Source: Pseudomonadota bacterium
GTDB lineage: Bacteria; Myxococcota_A; Polyangia; Polyangiales; Polyangiaceae
DNA: 13,433 bases
Assembly (NCBI GenBank): GCA_023432025.1
Contig: JAEYVE010000237.1
Location: 1-13,433 of the forward strand
Direction: 5' to 3'
In this document: in pieces, positions 6,548 through 13,135 of the stretch
How positions within the stretch are numbered: the first letter of the stretch is position 1
Layout: each line of letters begins with the position of its first letter
The notes under the pieces: generated by a model
What the model was told of the DNA's origin: nothing
Databases searched by the model: none
The model's input: the letters and a program-made list of their open reading frames with translations, nothing else
Position numbers and translations under genes: made by a program

Positions 6548-6802
6548 ATGGCCTACGTTCAGCCCCATGTACCCAAGCCGCCGCCCGAATTCTCTCCCGA
6601 GTACCCGCGCACGAGAGCGCTGCGAGCGGCGCGCGACTTGATTCACGAAGGGTACCCGCCGGTGTTCGTGTTCGAGGTGCTGCAGAGCGTCCACCCGATC
6701 CGCCGCAGGTCCCGCGCCGAGGTCTACCTGCTCGCCAAGCTGGAGATGGACCTGCGGTTGGACGAAAAGGCGCTTCTTTGGCCCGACCGAATGCTCGAGT
6801 GA
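6548..6802 (+). CDS. Hypothetical 84-aa protein
   Basis: An 84-aa reading frame that I do not recognise. It starts with a proline-rich segment (MAYVQPHVPKPPPEFSPEYP), followed by two probable helices: RTRALRAARDLIHEGYPPVFVFEVLQSVHP (21-50) and SRAEVYLLAKLEMDLRLDEKALLWPD (55-80). The sequence is protein-like in composition, with aromatic residues and a Leu-rich amphipathic C-terminal part. It fills the space between two minus-strand genes, ending 7 nt from the modC stop. There is no signal peptide or membrane segment, and no clear Shine-Dalgarno before the ATG; a longer form is possible as the frame stays open upstream. The 214 bp before it (6334-6547) hold no other credible gene and probably contain divergent promoters. 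No function is assigned. Confidence 0.6.
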   Translation: MAYVQPHVPKPPPEFSPEYPRTRALRAARDLIHEGYPPVFVFEVLQSVHPIRRRSRAEVYLLAKLEMDLRLDEKALLWPDRMLE

Positions 6803-6807
6803 CGAGC
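6793..6807. terminator. Short hairpin at the convergent stop of the 84-aa gene
   Basis: GCTCG (6793-6797) and CGAGC (6803-6807) pair around AGTGA, whose TGA (6800-6802) is the stop of the 84-aa gene. The modC stop on the other strand begins 3 bp further on. With only 5 bp it could be chance, but it matches the arrangement at the other two convergent junctions in the window. Confidence 0.25.
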
Positions 6808-6809
6808 CT

Positions 6810-7535
6810 TCAAGTGGGACCGGGGAGGTCGAAGAACTCGGCAACGAAGTCGGTCGTCGGCGTAGCGCGCAGCTCGGCGGCGCTACCGCGTGCGACGATG
6901 CGGCCCTCCTCGAGGACGAGCACCGTGCCGCCGAGCGCCCACACGTCCCGCGCGTCGTGACTCGTCAGGACCGCTGGTGTTGCGCACCCGCCGAGGTAAC
7001 TCGCGAGCTCGCGCCGAAGATCGCGGCGGGCGCGGGCGTCCAGCGCCGAAAGCGGCTCGTCGAGCAGCAAGAGTTCGGGTTCGCCCGCGAACGCCCGCGC
7101 CAACGCCACGCGCTGAGCCTGACCGCCCGAAAGCTCCGCCGGAAGACGGTCGGCCCAAGCGAGCGCACCGAAGCGCGCCAGGACGGCCCTCGCCCGCTCC
7201 TTCGCCGTCGAACGCGCGCCCCGAAAGCCGAAGGCGACGTTTTCTGCGACCGTCATGTGGGGGAAAAGACCGAAGCCCTGCGGCACGTAGCCGACGCGGC
7301 GTTCCTCCGGAGGCACGTCGACACCGCGCGCCGCGTCGAACAACGTACGCCCCCCGAGGACGATGGAGCCCTCGAACCCCGAGCGCGCTCCCGCCAACAC
7401 ACGCAGCAGAGTCGTTTTTCCGGCTCCGTTCGGCCCAATGACGACGAGCGGAGAGCACGTGAGCTCGAACGCCACGTCGAACGTGAGCGCTCCCACGTTG
7501 CCGCACAGCCGCACGCTGAGGGACGGCGAGCTCAT
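6810..7535 (-). CDS. modC: Molybdate ABC transporter ATP-binding protein ModC, short form
   Basis: A 241-aa ABC ATPase: Walker A GPNGAGKTT (34-42), Q-loop Gln86 in VPQGFGLFPHMTVAENV, signature LSGGQ (135-139), Walker B LLLLDEP (155-161), D-loop SALD, and switch His193 in TSHDA. It powers molybdate (or tungstate) uptake together with ModB, on the cytoplasmic face. The protein stops shortly after the nucleotide-binding domain; the C-terminal MOP/TOBE domain that takes E. coli ModC to about 350 aa is absent. It is the last gene of the operon; its ATG overlaps the modB stop as ATGA (7532-7535). The frame is open upstream inside modB, but that sequence is a shadow. The substrate is assigned from the linked modA and modB. 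Confidence 0.9.
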   Translation of the reverse strand: MSSPSLSVRLCGNVGALTFDVAFELTCSPLVVIGPNGAGKTTLLRVLAGARSGFEGSIVLGGRTLFDAARGVDVPPEERRVGYVPQGFGLFPHMTVAENVAFGFRGARSTAKERARAVLARFGALAWADRLPAELSGGQAQRVALARAFAGEPELLLLDEPLSALDARARRDLRRELASYLGGCATPAVLTSHDARDVWALGGTVLVLEEGRIVARGSAAELRATPTTDFVAEFFDLPGPT

Positions 7536-8359
7536 CTGGGCAGGCCCTCCCGCGTTTGGTGGCGGCGTCGAGCCAACACGCGTGGGAACGCGCGCAGCAG
7601 GAGCAGCGTGGCGAACGCCACTGCGCCCAAGAGGAGCGCGATGGCCCGAGCCACCGCCACGTCCGACTCCAGCGCCGAGTAGATGGCGAGCGGCAGCGTC
7701 TGGGTGCGCCCCGGAAAGCTGCCCGCGAACAAGAGCGTGGCGCCGAACTCGCCGAGCGCGCGCGCCCAAGCCAAGGCGGCGCCGCCGAGCAACGAAGGCA
7801 GCGCCACGGGCACCGCGACGCGGAAAAACGCTCGCTCTGGCGTCGCCCCGAGCGTACGCGCCACGAGCAGCATGCCTTCGTCGACCCGGCGAAACCCGGC
7901 CGCCGCCGTTTGAATGTAAAACGGTGCGGCCACCACGACTTGCGCGACCACGACCGCGAGGGGCGTAAACGGCAGAGCAACTCCGAAAAGCTCCAGCGTT
8001 TCCCCGAAGGCACCTCGCCTACCGAACGCTTGAAGGAGCGCGAGGCCGACGACCGCCGGAGGCACCACGATGGGGAGCTCGACCGACGTTTCCACGACGC
8101 GCACCCACAAGGCGCGTGAGCGCGCAAAGAGCCACGCCAGAGGTGTACCGCACGACACCACGACGCCGAGACTCACCGCAGTCGTCCACGCGCTGAGCCA
8201 GAGCGCCTCCCCGGCGAAGGGATGCCTGAGGCCTCGCACCAGCTCGGAGGGCGTCGAGCTCACGAGGAGCACGATGAACGGCGTCACCACGAAAAAGAAC
8301 AACGCCCCGCCCAACAAGGGACCGGGCAAAGCCCCCGGGCGGAGTCCCCTGCGCGTCAC
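7532..8359 (-). CDS. modB: Molybdate ABC transporter permease ModB
   Basis: A 275-aa inner-membrane permease starting at GTG 8359 (VTRRGLRPGAL), which overlaps the modA stop as GTGA (8356-8359). The frame is open up to 8428, but an earlier start would lie deep inside modA. Hydrophobic segments occupy most of the protein, beginning with LLGGALFFFVVTPFIVLLV. The cytoplasmic EAA-type loop that docks on the ATPase reads RTLGATPERAFFRVAVPVALPSLLGG, followed by ALAWARALGEFGATLLFAGSFPGRTQTLPLAIY, a stretch typical of ModB and of sulfate and thiosulfate permeases. It forms a homodimeric channel with two ModC subunits. Its assignment to molybdate rather than sulfate rests on the single permease gene and the ModA-type binding protein. 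Confidence 0.92.
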   Translation of the reverse strand: MTRRGLRPGALPGPLLGGALFFFVVTPFIVLLVSSTPSELVRGLRHPFAGEALWLSAWTTAVSLGVVVSCGTPLAWLFARSRALWVRVVETSVELPIVVPPAVVGLALLQAFGRRGAFGETLELFGVALPFTPLAVVVAQVVVAAPFYIQTAAAGFRRVDEGMLLVARTLGATPERAFFRVAVPVALPSLLGGAALAWARALGEFGATLLFAGSFPGRTQTLPLAIYSALESDVAVARAIALLLGAVAFATLLLLRAFPRVLARRRHQTREGLPR

Positions 8360-9174
8360 GGCGGCACCGAAAAGCCCGCGGCCTCGAGCAGGGCTCGTCC
8401 CTCGGGGCCGCGTGCGAGCGCCACCCACCGAGCGGCGAGCTCTGGCTCCGGCGCGTGCTTGGCGATGGCCACGGGGTACTCCGCGCGTGGCGCGATGTTC
8501 TCTGGGATGGCCACAGCGCGCACGTGGCGGGCAGTCGCTACGTCCGTGCGATACACGATCGCCGCGTCGGCCTCGCCCAATTCCACTTTGGCCAACACGA
8601 GCCTCACGTTCGCCTCACGTGACACGACGCGCGCCTCGACCTCCCTTCGAAACTCCGCGCCGAGCTCGACGGCGGCCCGCTCGAGGAGCACTCGAGTGTA
8701 TTTGCCGACGGGAACTTCCGGCGCGCCCACCACGATGCGCGACGCTCTCGGCAGATCTCCGAACGCTTCGACCCGAGCCGGGTTGTTCGACGGAACCACC
8801 ACCACGAGCGCGTTCTCCGCCAACACCACGCTGTCCGACATGAGCCCGGCCTCTTCGAGGGCCAACATGTGGTCCTGGCTCGCCGACACGAAGACGTCGA
8901 CCGGGGCTCCCTGTTCAATCTGCAAACGCAGCGTTTGGCTGCCGGCCAAGTTGAGCTGTACGTCCGCGCCAGGCGTGTCTGCCTCGAACTTTTTTCCGAG
9001 CGCGCGCGCGACCTCGGTGAGTGACGAGGGAGCGAAGATTCGAAGCTGCCGCTGATTCGACCGATCGGAGCGACAAGCCACGAGCGAAAGAAGTGCAAAG
9101 CCAACGGCGACGACGAGCTTCCGCCCCTTGCGCCGCTGCCACCGCCACCGGACGTTGCTCGCTCTGCGACTCAC
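8356..9174 (-). CDS. modA: Molybdate-binding lipoprotein ModA
   Basis: A 272-aa periplasmic binding protein. The signal has an Arg-rich n-region (MSRR and WQRRKGRK), hydrophobic VVAVGFALLSL and a lipobox LVAC with Cys34. Mature landmarks match ModA: APSSLTEVARALGKKFE (48-64), AGSQTLRLQIEQGAPVDVF (77-95), EVPVGKYTRVLLE (153-165) and DAAIVYRTD (203-211). Likely oxyanion ligands by position are Ser50/Ser51, Ser79, the PVG loop and Tyr208. The E. coli protein is soluble; this one is anchored as a lipoprotein. The start is GTG at 9174, 21 bp after the GH3 stop, with no good Shine-Dalgarno; the exact start is uncertain. It begins the modABC operon. No Mo-cofactor riboswitch or ModE-type palindrome is recognisable before it, so the promoter may lie inside or before the GH3 gene. 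Confidence 0.92.
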   Translation of the reverse strand: MSRRASNVRWRWQRRKGRKLVVAVGFALLSLVACRSDRSNQRQLRIFAPSSLTEVARALGKKFEADTPGADVQLNLAGSQTLRLQIEQGAPVDVFVSASQDHMLALEEAGLMSDSVVLAENALVVVVPSNNPARVEAFGDLPRASRIVVGAPEVPVGKYTRVLLERAAVELGAEFRREVEARVVSREANVRLVLAKVELGEADAAIVYRTDVATARHVRAVAIPENIAPRAEYPVAIAKHAPEPELAARWVALARGPEGRALLEAAGFSVPP

Positions 9175-9195
9175 GTGGTTGCCGCTCCCCAGCGC

Positions 9196-11928
9196 TCAGT
9201 CGGGCGACGCCAGCTTGCGTCCTTCGAGCACGATGGCCTGACGCAGGCGTACGTCCCGGGACGAGGCCGCGACGCGAATCTCGTACGACCCTCCGTCGAC
9301 GCTCCACCCTCCTGCGCCACCGGGGCTGGTCGCCCAGCGGGAGAACGCACGTTCGTCCAAACGGATCTCCGCGGCCTGCTCTTGTCCTGGCTCGAGGTGG
9401 AGGCGAGCGAATCCCTTGAGCTCCTGCGGAGGCCGCGGCACCGCGCCACGCGGCGGAGCCACGTACACCTGCGCCACTTCGTCTCCGGTGACCTTTCCGG
9501 TGTTTTTCACTCGAAAACGCACCACCACGTTCCCCGACGACTCGGCTTCCACGGTGAGCCCGTCGTACTCGAACGACGTGTAGCTCAGCCCGTGCCCGAA
9601 CGGGAAGGCCGGTGTCACCCCGCGCTCGTCGAAGCCGCGGTAGCCCACGAAGACGCCTTCCTTGTAGGGCGTGCGCTGGCTTTCGTTCAGGTGGTAGTAG
9701 GGCGCGCTCGGGTGGTCCTCGTAGCGGGCCGCGAACGTGACCGGCAGCTTGCCGGAAGGACTCCGCTCCCCGAAAAGCACCTCTGCGATCGCGGTGCCGC
9801 CCTCCTGCCCGGGATACCATGCCCAAAGCAAAGCCGGCGTGCGCTCGAGCCAACCGTCGAAGGCGACGCCGCCGCCCGCGTTGGCGACCACCACGCTGCG
9901 ACGATTCACGTCGAGGACCGCGCGCAGCGTTTCCAGCTGCGCGCGCGGAAGGGAAAACGGCCGATCGCTGTCCTCGGCCTCGACCAGGCCCGCGTTTCGT
10001 ACCCACCCCGGCGGCCAAAAAGCCTCGAACCCGCGCCCGTAGGAGTTGGTGTCTGCGCTCTGACCAAAACCCACGCAGACGACGACGGCGTCCGCGCGTC
10101 GCGCCAGCGCTCGCAGCTCGCGCTCCCCTTCGAAGGTCCCCTCCGGCACGGCGGGTCCAATGCCGACCTGCGCGATGGCGCCCAACGTTCCTTGGAAGTA
10201 CTCGACGGACACGGCGTGCGTCCCAGGCTCGAGCTCCACGAGCGTTTGCTTGGTGCGCGGAGCATGCTCGCTCCAGTCATCGAGCACCAGCTTGCCGTCG
10301 ATGAAGACGCGAATGCCGTCGTCGGCGTTGGTAATGACGGTGTGGAGCGCGCGTCGTTCGACCTCGATCTCCCCGGTCCAACGCGCGGAGTAGTTCTCGG
10401 CGGGCAGACCCCGCGCCGGCGGCTTGTCTCCTGGGTGAAAATCGATGCGATCCGCGGTCAACGCAACGACCGGATCACCCTCGAGATCCCTGCCGCGAAA
10501 GAGCTCCAGCGTGACGGGTCCGGAAAACACGGGAGCCCCCAGCAAGCCGACGTTCGTGCGCTCGCGTACGCCGGGGTGATGCAAAACTTCGGCGTCCGGC
10601 GCGAGCCGTCGGATTGCCTCCAACACGCTGGTGGACGCCAAGGGCGTCACGTACGCGCTTCCCGAGCCGCCGTGCACGGCGGGGTCGGCGTTGGGACCCA
10701 CCACGGCGATGGTGCGCAGCTTGTTCCGCGCCAGCGGAAGGAGCGCTCTCTCGTTTTTGAGCAGCACGAGCCCTGCGCGCGCCGCGTCGAGCGCGACGGC
10801 CACGCTCGACGGATCGTGCAAAGCAATGTCGTCACGTTTTTGCGGCCGGTCGAGGAAACCCGCTGCGATCCACGTGCGGAGCATGCGCCGCACCTTGTCG
10901 TCGATGTCCGCCACCTGTAGCCGGCGTTCGCCCGCCGCGGGAGAGGCCTTCTTGGACTCCGAAAGCGCGCCGGACGGCGACACGCCCAAGAGCGGCTCGA
11001 GCTTCTTGCGGTTCATGAACGCCCCGGACGGCATTTCCAGATCGCAGCCGCCGGACGCGGCTGCGAAGGTGTCGTGCACAGCCGCCCAGTCGCTCATGAC
11101 GAAGCCGGTAAAGCCCCACTCCTTCTTCAGGACCTGCTTCAAGAGCCACGCGTCGTGCGAGCAATAGGTGCCGTTGAGGAGGTTGTAGGCGGTCATGACC
11201 GAACCCACGTTGCCCTCCTTCACCAGGGCTTCGAAGGCCGGAAAATAGATCTCTCGCAGCGTGCGCTCGTCCACCTCGGAGCTCACGTAGTTGCGATCCC
11301 ACTCCTGGCTATTGGCAACGAAATGTTTGGCGGTACCGAGCACGCCTTCAGCCTGCAGCCCCTGCACGAAGGACACGGCCGTTCGGGCCGCGAGGTACGG
11401 ATCTTCGCCGAGGTACTCGAAGTTCCGCCCGGAGAGCGGCGACCTTTGGATGTTCACGCCGGGACCCAGGAGCACGTGCACACCGCGCGCCCGGCAGTCC
11501 CGCCCCATGGCGTGCCCCACGCGTTCGGCGAGGTCTCGGTCGAAGGCCGCCGCAAGCGCAACGGGTGCCGGGTACGCCGTGCTGGGCCCCCAGTTGCGAC
11601 AGCCCGCCGGCCCATCGGAGAGCTTGATTTCGGGGATGCCGAGCCGCTCGATGGGTCGCACGAAGAAGCCGCGGTCCCCGCCGAGGTAGTCGATTTTTTC
11701 CGCCAGGGTCATGCGCGCGAGCAGCTCTTCTGCGCGGCGCGCCACCTCGGGCGAGACCCCTTCGCGCACTCCCGGCAGCTCTCGCGGCGCGGGTGGCTTG
11801 GACTCGGGCTGCGCCGCTGCTCGGGGCGTCGAGGTTCGACCCGACGAGCAAGCGACGAGCGAAGCGACGAGCGCGGCCCCCACGACGGAACGAACCGCGC
11901 GGCTCCGGCGCGACTTGGTGCCCTTCAT
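9196..11928 (-). CDS. GH3 beta-glucosidase lipoprotein with PA14 insertion
   Basis: A 910-aa glycoside hydrolase family 3 enzyme starting at ATG 11928, chosen because it gives a lipoprotein signal (Arg-rich n-region, hydrophobic core, LVAC with Cys27); upstream in-frame codons look non-coding. Domains: GH3 N-terminal barrel (about 60-350) with KLSDGPAGCRNWG, GRNFEYLGEDPYLAA, TAKHFVANSQEWDRN (Lys201-His202) and the nucleophile Asp280 in GFVMSDWAAVHD; GH3 C-terminal domain starting near 383 (AGLVLLKNERALLPL), interrupted by a PA14 domain (about 457-592, with WTGEIEV and NADDGIRVFIDGKLVLDDW) and resuming to about 735; and a fibronectin-III-like domain (about 810-900). A likely acid/base Glu lies in VEAEDSDR (649-656). 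It should release terminal beta-linked sugars from oligosaccharides or glycosides at the envelope. The PA14 arrangement resembles Kluyveromyces BglI, where PA14 restricts the substrate pocket. The sugar specificity is not readable. Confidence 0.93.
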   Translation of the reverse strand: MKGTKSRRSRAVRSVVGAALVASLVACSSGRTSTPRAAAQPESKPPAPRELPGVREGVSPEVARRAEELLARMTLAEKIDYLGGDRGFFVRPIERLGIPEIKLSDGPAGCRNWGPSTAYPAPVALAAAFDRDLAERVGHAMGRDCRARGVHVLLGPGVNIQRSPLSGRNFEYLGEDPYLAARTAVSFVQGLQAEGVLGTAKHFVANSQEWDRNYVSSEVDERTLREIYFPAFEALVKEGNVGSVMTAYNLLNGTYCSHDAWLLKQVLKKEWGFTGFVMSDWAAVHDTFAAASGGCDLEMPSGAFMNRKKLEPLLGVSPSGALSESKKASPAAGERRLQVADIDDKVRRMLRTWIAAGFLDRPQKRDDIALHDPSSVAVALDAARAGLVLLKNERALLPLARNKLRTIAVVGPNADPAVHGGSGSAYVTPLASTSVLEAIRRLAPDAEVLHHPGVRERTNVGLLGAPVFSGPVTLELFRGRDLEGDPVVALTADRIDFHPGDKPPARGLPAENYSARWTGEIEVERRALHTVITNADDGIRVFIDGKLVLDDWSEHAPRTKQTLVELEPGTHAVSVEYFQGTLGAIAQVGIGPAVPEGTFEGERELRALARRADAVVVCVGFGQSADTNSYGRGFEAFWPPGWVRNAGLVEAEDSDRPFSLPRAQLETLRAVLDVNRRSVVVANAGGGVAFDGWLERTPALLWAWYPGQEGGTAIAEVLFGERSPSGKLPVTFAARYEDHPSAPYYHLNESQRTPYKEGVFVGYRGFDERGVTPAFPFGHGLSYTSFEYDGLTVEAESSGNVVVRFRVKNTGKVTGDEVAQVYVAPPRGAVPRPPQELKGFARLHLEPGQEQAAEIRLDERAFSRWATSPGGAGGWSVDGGSYEIRVAASSRDVRLRQAIVLEGRKLASPD

Positions 11929-11945
11929 GGTCCGCTTTATGCCGA

Positions 11946-11979
11946 CTTTCGCGGAAACCGTCTCGAAAATGCGCGAAAG
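11946..11979. promoter_or_regulatory. 8-bp inverted repeat in the GH3 leader
   Basis: CTTTCGCG (11946-11953) and CGCGAAAG (11972-11979) are perfectly complementary, with 18 bp between them and 26 bp centre to centre. The repeat lies 18-51 nt upstream of the GH3 start, in the 140-bp gap after the peroxiredoxin gene. It could be an operator for a repressor of the GH3 gene or a leader hairpin. No convincing -35/-10 pair is seen; CATAAA closer to the start is the best -10-like stretch. Confidence 0.4.
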
Positions 11980-12024
11980 ACCCCGCGCAGGGCGGGCGTC
12001 TCGGTCGCGTGTACTGCGAGCTTC

Positions 12025-12055
12025 GCCCCGGCGCGCTCTGCGCACGCCACGGGGC
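12025..12055 (-). terminator. Long GC hairpin after the tatA-peroxiredoxin operon
   Basis: On the minus strand, GCCCC-GT-GGC-GT-GCGC, loop AGA, then GCGCGCCGGGGC: all 12 bases of the 3' arm pair, and the 5' arm has two 2-nt GT bulges. It begins 13 nt after the peroxiredoxin stop and is followed by GAAGC rather than a U-run. It is a plausible non-canonical terminator separating the operon from the GH3 gene. Confidence 0.45.
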
Positions 12056-12068
12056 CAAGGCCGAAACG

Positions 12069-12656
12069 TCACGGAAGCTTGGAGACCTCGGCGAGGATTT
12101 CGCCGGCGTGCGCTTCCGGATCCACCGACGGAAAAATACGAGCGACCTTGCCTTGTCGATCGATGACGAACGTCACGCGCTTGGCGAAGCCAAGCCGCAC
12201 CGGCACACCGTAGGCCTTGGCAATTTCGTGCTCGGTGTCGGGCAAGAGCAAAAACGGCAGGCGGTACTTTTCCGCGAACTCGCGGTGTGAGGCGTTGTCG
12301 TCCGTAGAGACCCCGAGCACCACGACGTCCGCCTGCTGCAAGTCCGCGTGACCGTCTCGAAAGCCCTCCGCCTCGATGGTGCAGCCGCGCGTATCGTCCT
12401 TGGGGTAAAAGTAGAGGACGACCTTCTTGCCGCGGAGGTCCGAGAGCTTGACCCGCTCACCGGAATGCGCGACCGCGTCGAAGTCCGGCGCGGCTTCGCC
12501 CTCCCGCACGAGGTCTTCGCGCGGCTCGGAGGCAGAGCGAGCGGGAGGTTCGGCGGCGTTGTCCTTGCCGCAAGCGATCGCAAAAACGGACGCGAGCGCG
12601 AGGAGGACGACGCCTCCCCGCCCGCGCCTGGCGAAAGGCCGGATCGTCCCCACCAC
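12069..12656 (-). CDS. BCP/PrxQ-type peroxiredoxin, predicted lipoprotein
   Basis: A 195-aa protein: signal peptide with RR in the n-region (FARRGRGG), hydrophobic VVLLALASVFAI and a lipobox ending in Cys29, then an Ala/Glu-rich linker and a full AhpC/TSA thioredoxin-fold domain (about 50-195). The peroxidatic site reads FYPKDDTRGCT, fitting PxxxTxxC with Cys92. Further landmarks are VVVLGVSTD, FAEKYRLPFLLLPD and RVTFVIDRQGKV. BCP/PrxQ enzymes reduce hydrogen peroxide and organic hydroperoxides using thioredoxin or similar donors. The resolving cysteine five residues after Cp in E. coli Bcp is Glu97 here, and Cys29 and Cys92 are the only cysteines, so this is a 1-Cys form. Export as a lipoprotein is unusual, since most BCPs are cytoplasmic. 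The start is one of two adjacent GTG codons, 7 nt after tatA, so both genes probably share a transcript. Confidence 0.9.
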   Translation of the reverse strand: MVGTIRPFARRGRGGVVLLALASVFAIACGKDNAAEPPARSASEPREDLVREGEAAPDFDAVAHSGERVKLSDLRGKKVVLYFYPKDDTRGCTIEAEGFRDGHADLQQADVVVLGVSTDDNASHREFAEKYRLPFLLLPDTEHEIAKAYGVPVRLGFAKRVTFVIDRQGKVARIFPSVDPEAHAGEILAEVSKLP

Positions 12657-12663
12657 GCGACGC

Positions 12664-12852
12664 TCAGCCCGTCTTCGACTTGCCCGTCAGCTGCTTGGGC
12701 TCGTCTTCTTCGGTGTTGCCGGTGAGGCCCTTTTTGAAATTCCGAATCCCCTCCCCCAATCCGGAACCCACGTCGCCCAAGCGCTTCGGTCCGAAGACCA
12801 AAAGCAAGACGACTCCGACAATCAACCAGTGGGTAAGGCTCATGGCGCCCAT
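12664..12852 (-). CDS. tatA: Sec-independent translocase subunit TatA/TatE
   Basis: A 62-aa TatA-family protein: short N-terminal membrane helix (LTHWLIVGVVLLLVF, about 6-20), the hinge FGPKRL (20-25) typical of the family, an amphipathic helix LGDVGSGLGEGIRNFKKGL, and an acidic-then-basic tail. TatA assembles into the pore-forming component that lets folded twin-arginine precursors cross the inner membrane, working with TatC, which is not in this window. The ATG at 12852 is preferred because AGAGAGG stands 6 nt upstream; a second in-frame ATG at 12843 (MSLTHW) is closer to the family norm. It is first in a two-gene unit with the lipoprotein peroxiredoxin, 7 nt apart. TatA and TatE cannot be separated from sequence alone. 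Confidence 0.92.
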   Translation of the reverse strand: MGAMSLTHWLIVGVVLLLVFGPKRLGDVGSGLGEGIRNFKKGLTGNTEEDEPKQLTGKSKTG

Positions 12853-13135
12853 AGAAAACCTCTCTGCGGTGGGACTCGGGTGCGTCTAGCAGGCACACCG
12901 GGGGACTGCCAGGCGAATGAAGAAGGGTGCTGGCCCCGGCGCGATGACTCGATTATGGGGGTTCGTCGTCAAACGGTCCAGGCAGTCGGCCATCGGCGGG
13001 GAGACCCTCCCCACCCTGCAACTGCACCATTGTAGGCACCGCGGAATACGAGCGTCTGGACGGACGCCAGTGTAGCCTTTGCCCGCCGCGAGCCGCGCCG
13101 TTTCGACGAGTGCCCCTCTCACGACGAACTCCAGC
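12853..13135. other. Divergent intergenic region, no gene seen
   Basis: These 283 bp separate the divergent tatA and DedA genes. It should hold promoters for both, but no convincing -35/-10 pair was found. GGGGAG (12998-13003) and CTCCCC (13007-13012) form a 6-bp hairpin with a 3-nt loop, and GCGTC (13052-13056) pairs with GACGC (13063-13067). The only reading frame that crosses it (minus strand, 12886-13155) would overlap the DedA start and is not protein-like. Confidence 0.5.

Noticed and set aside
8360..8428. Earlier start for modB
   Set aside because: It would overlap modA by about 70 bp; the GTG at 8359 gives a 4-bp GTGA overlap matching the modB-modC junction.
9175..10920. A 581-codon plus-strand open frame antisense to the GH3 gene
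   Set aside because: It mirrors the codon periodicity of the GH3 gene, shows no domain or signal, and its composition (His/Arg-rich) is typical of antisense shadows in GC-rich DNA.
11074..12213. A 379-codon plus-strand open frame across the GH3 5' end, leader and peroxiredoxin
   Set aside because: It spans two real minus-strand genes and the gap between them; no recognisable protein features.
12880..12980. A tRNA-like stretch with GGTTCGTCG
   Set aside because: No acceptor or anticodon stem could be formed around it and the T-loop consensus is incomplete.
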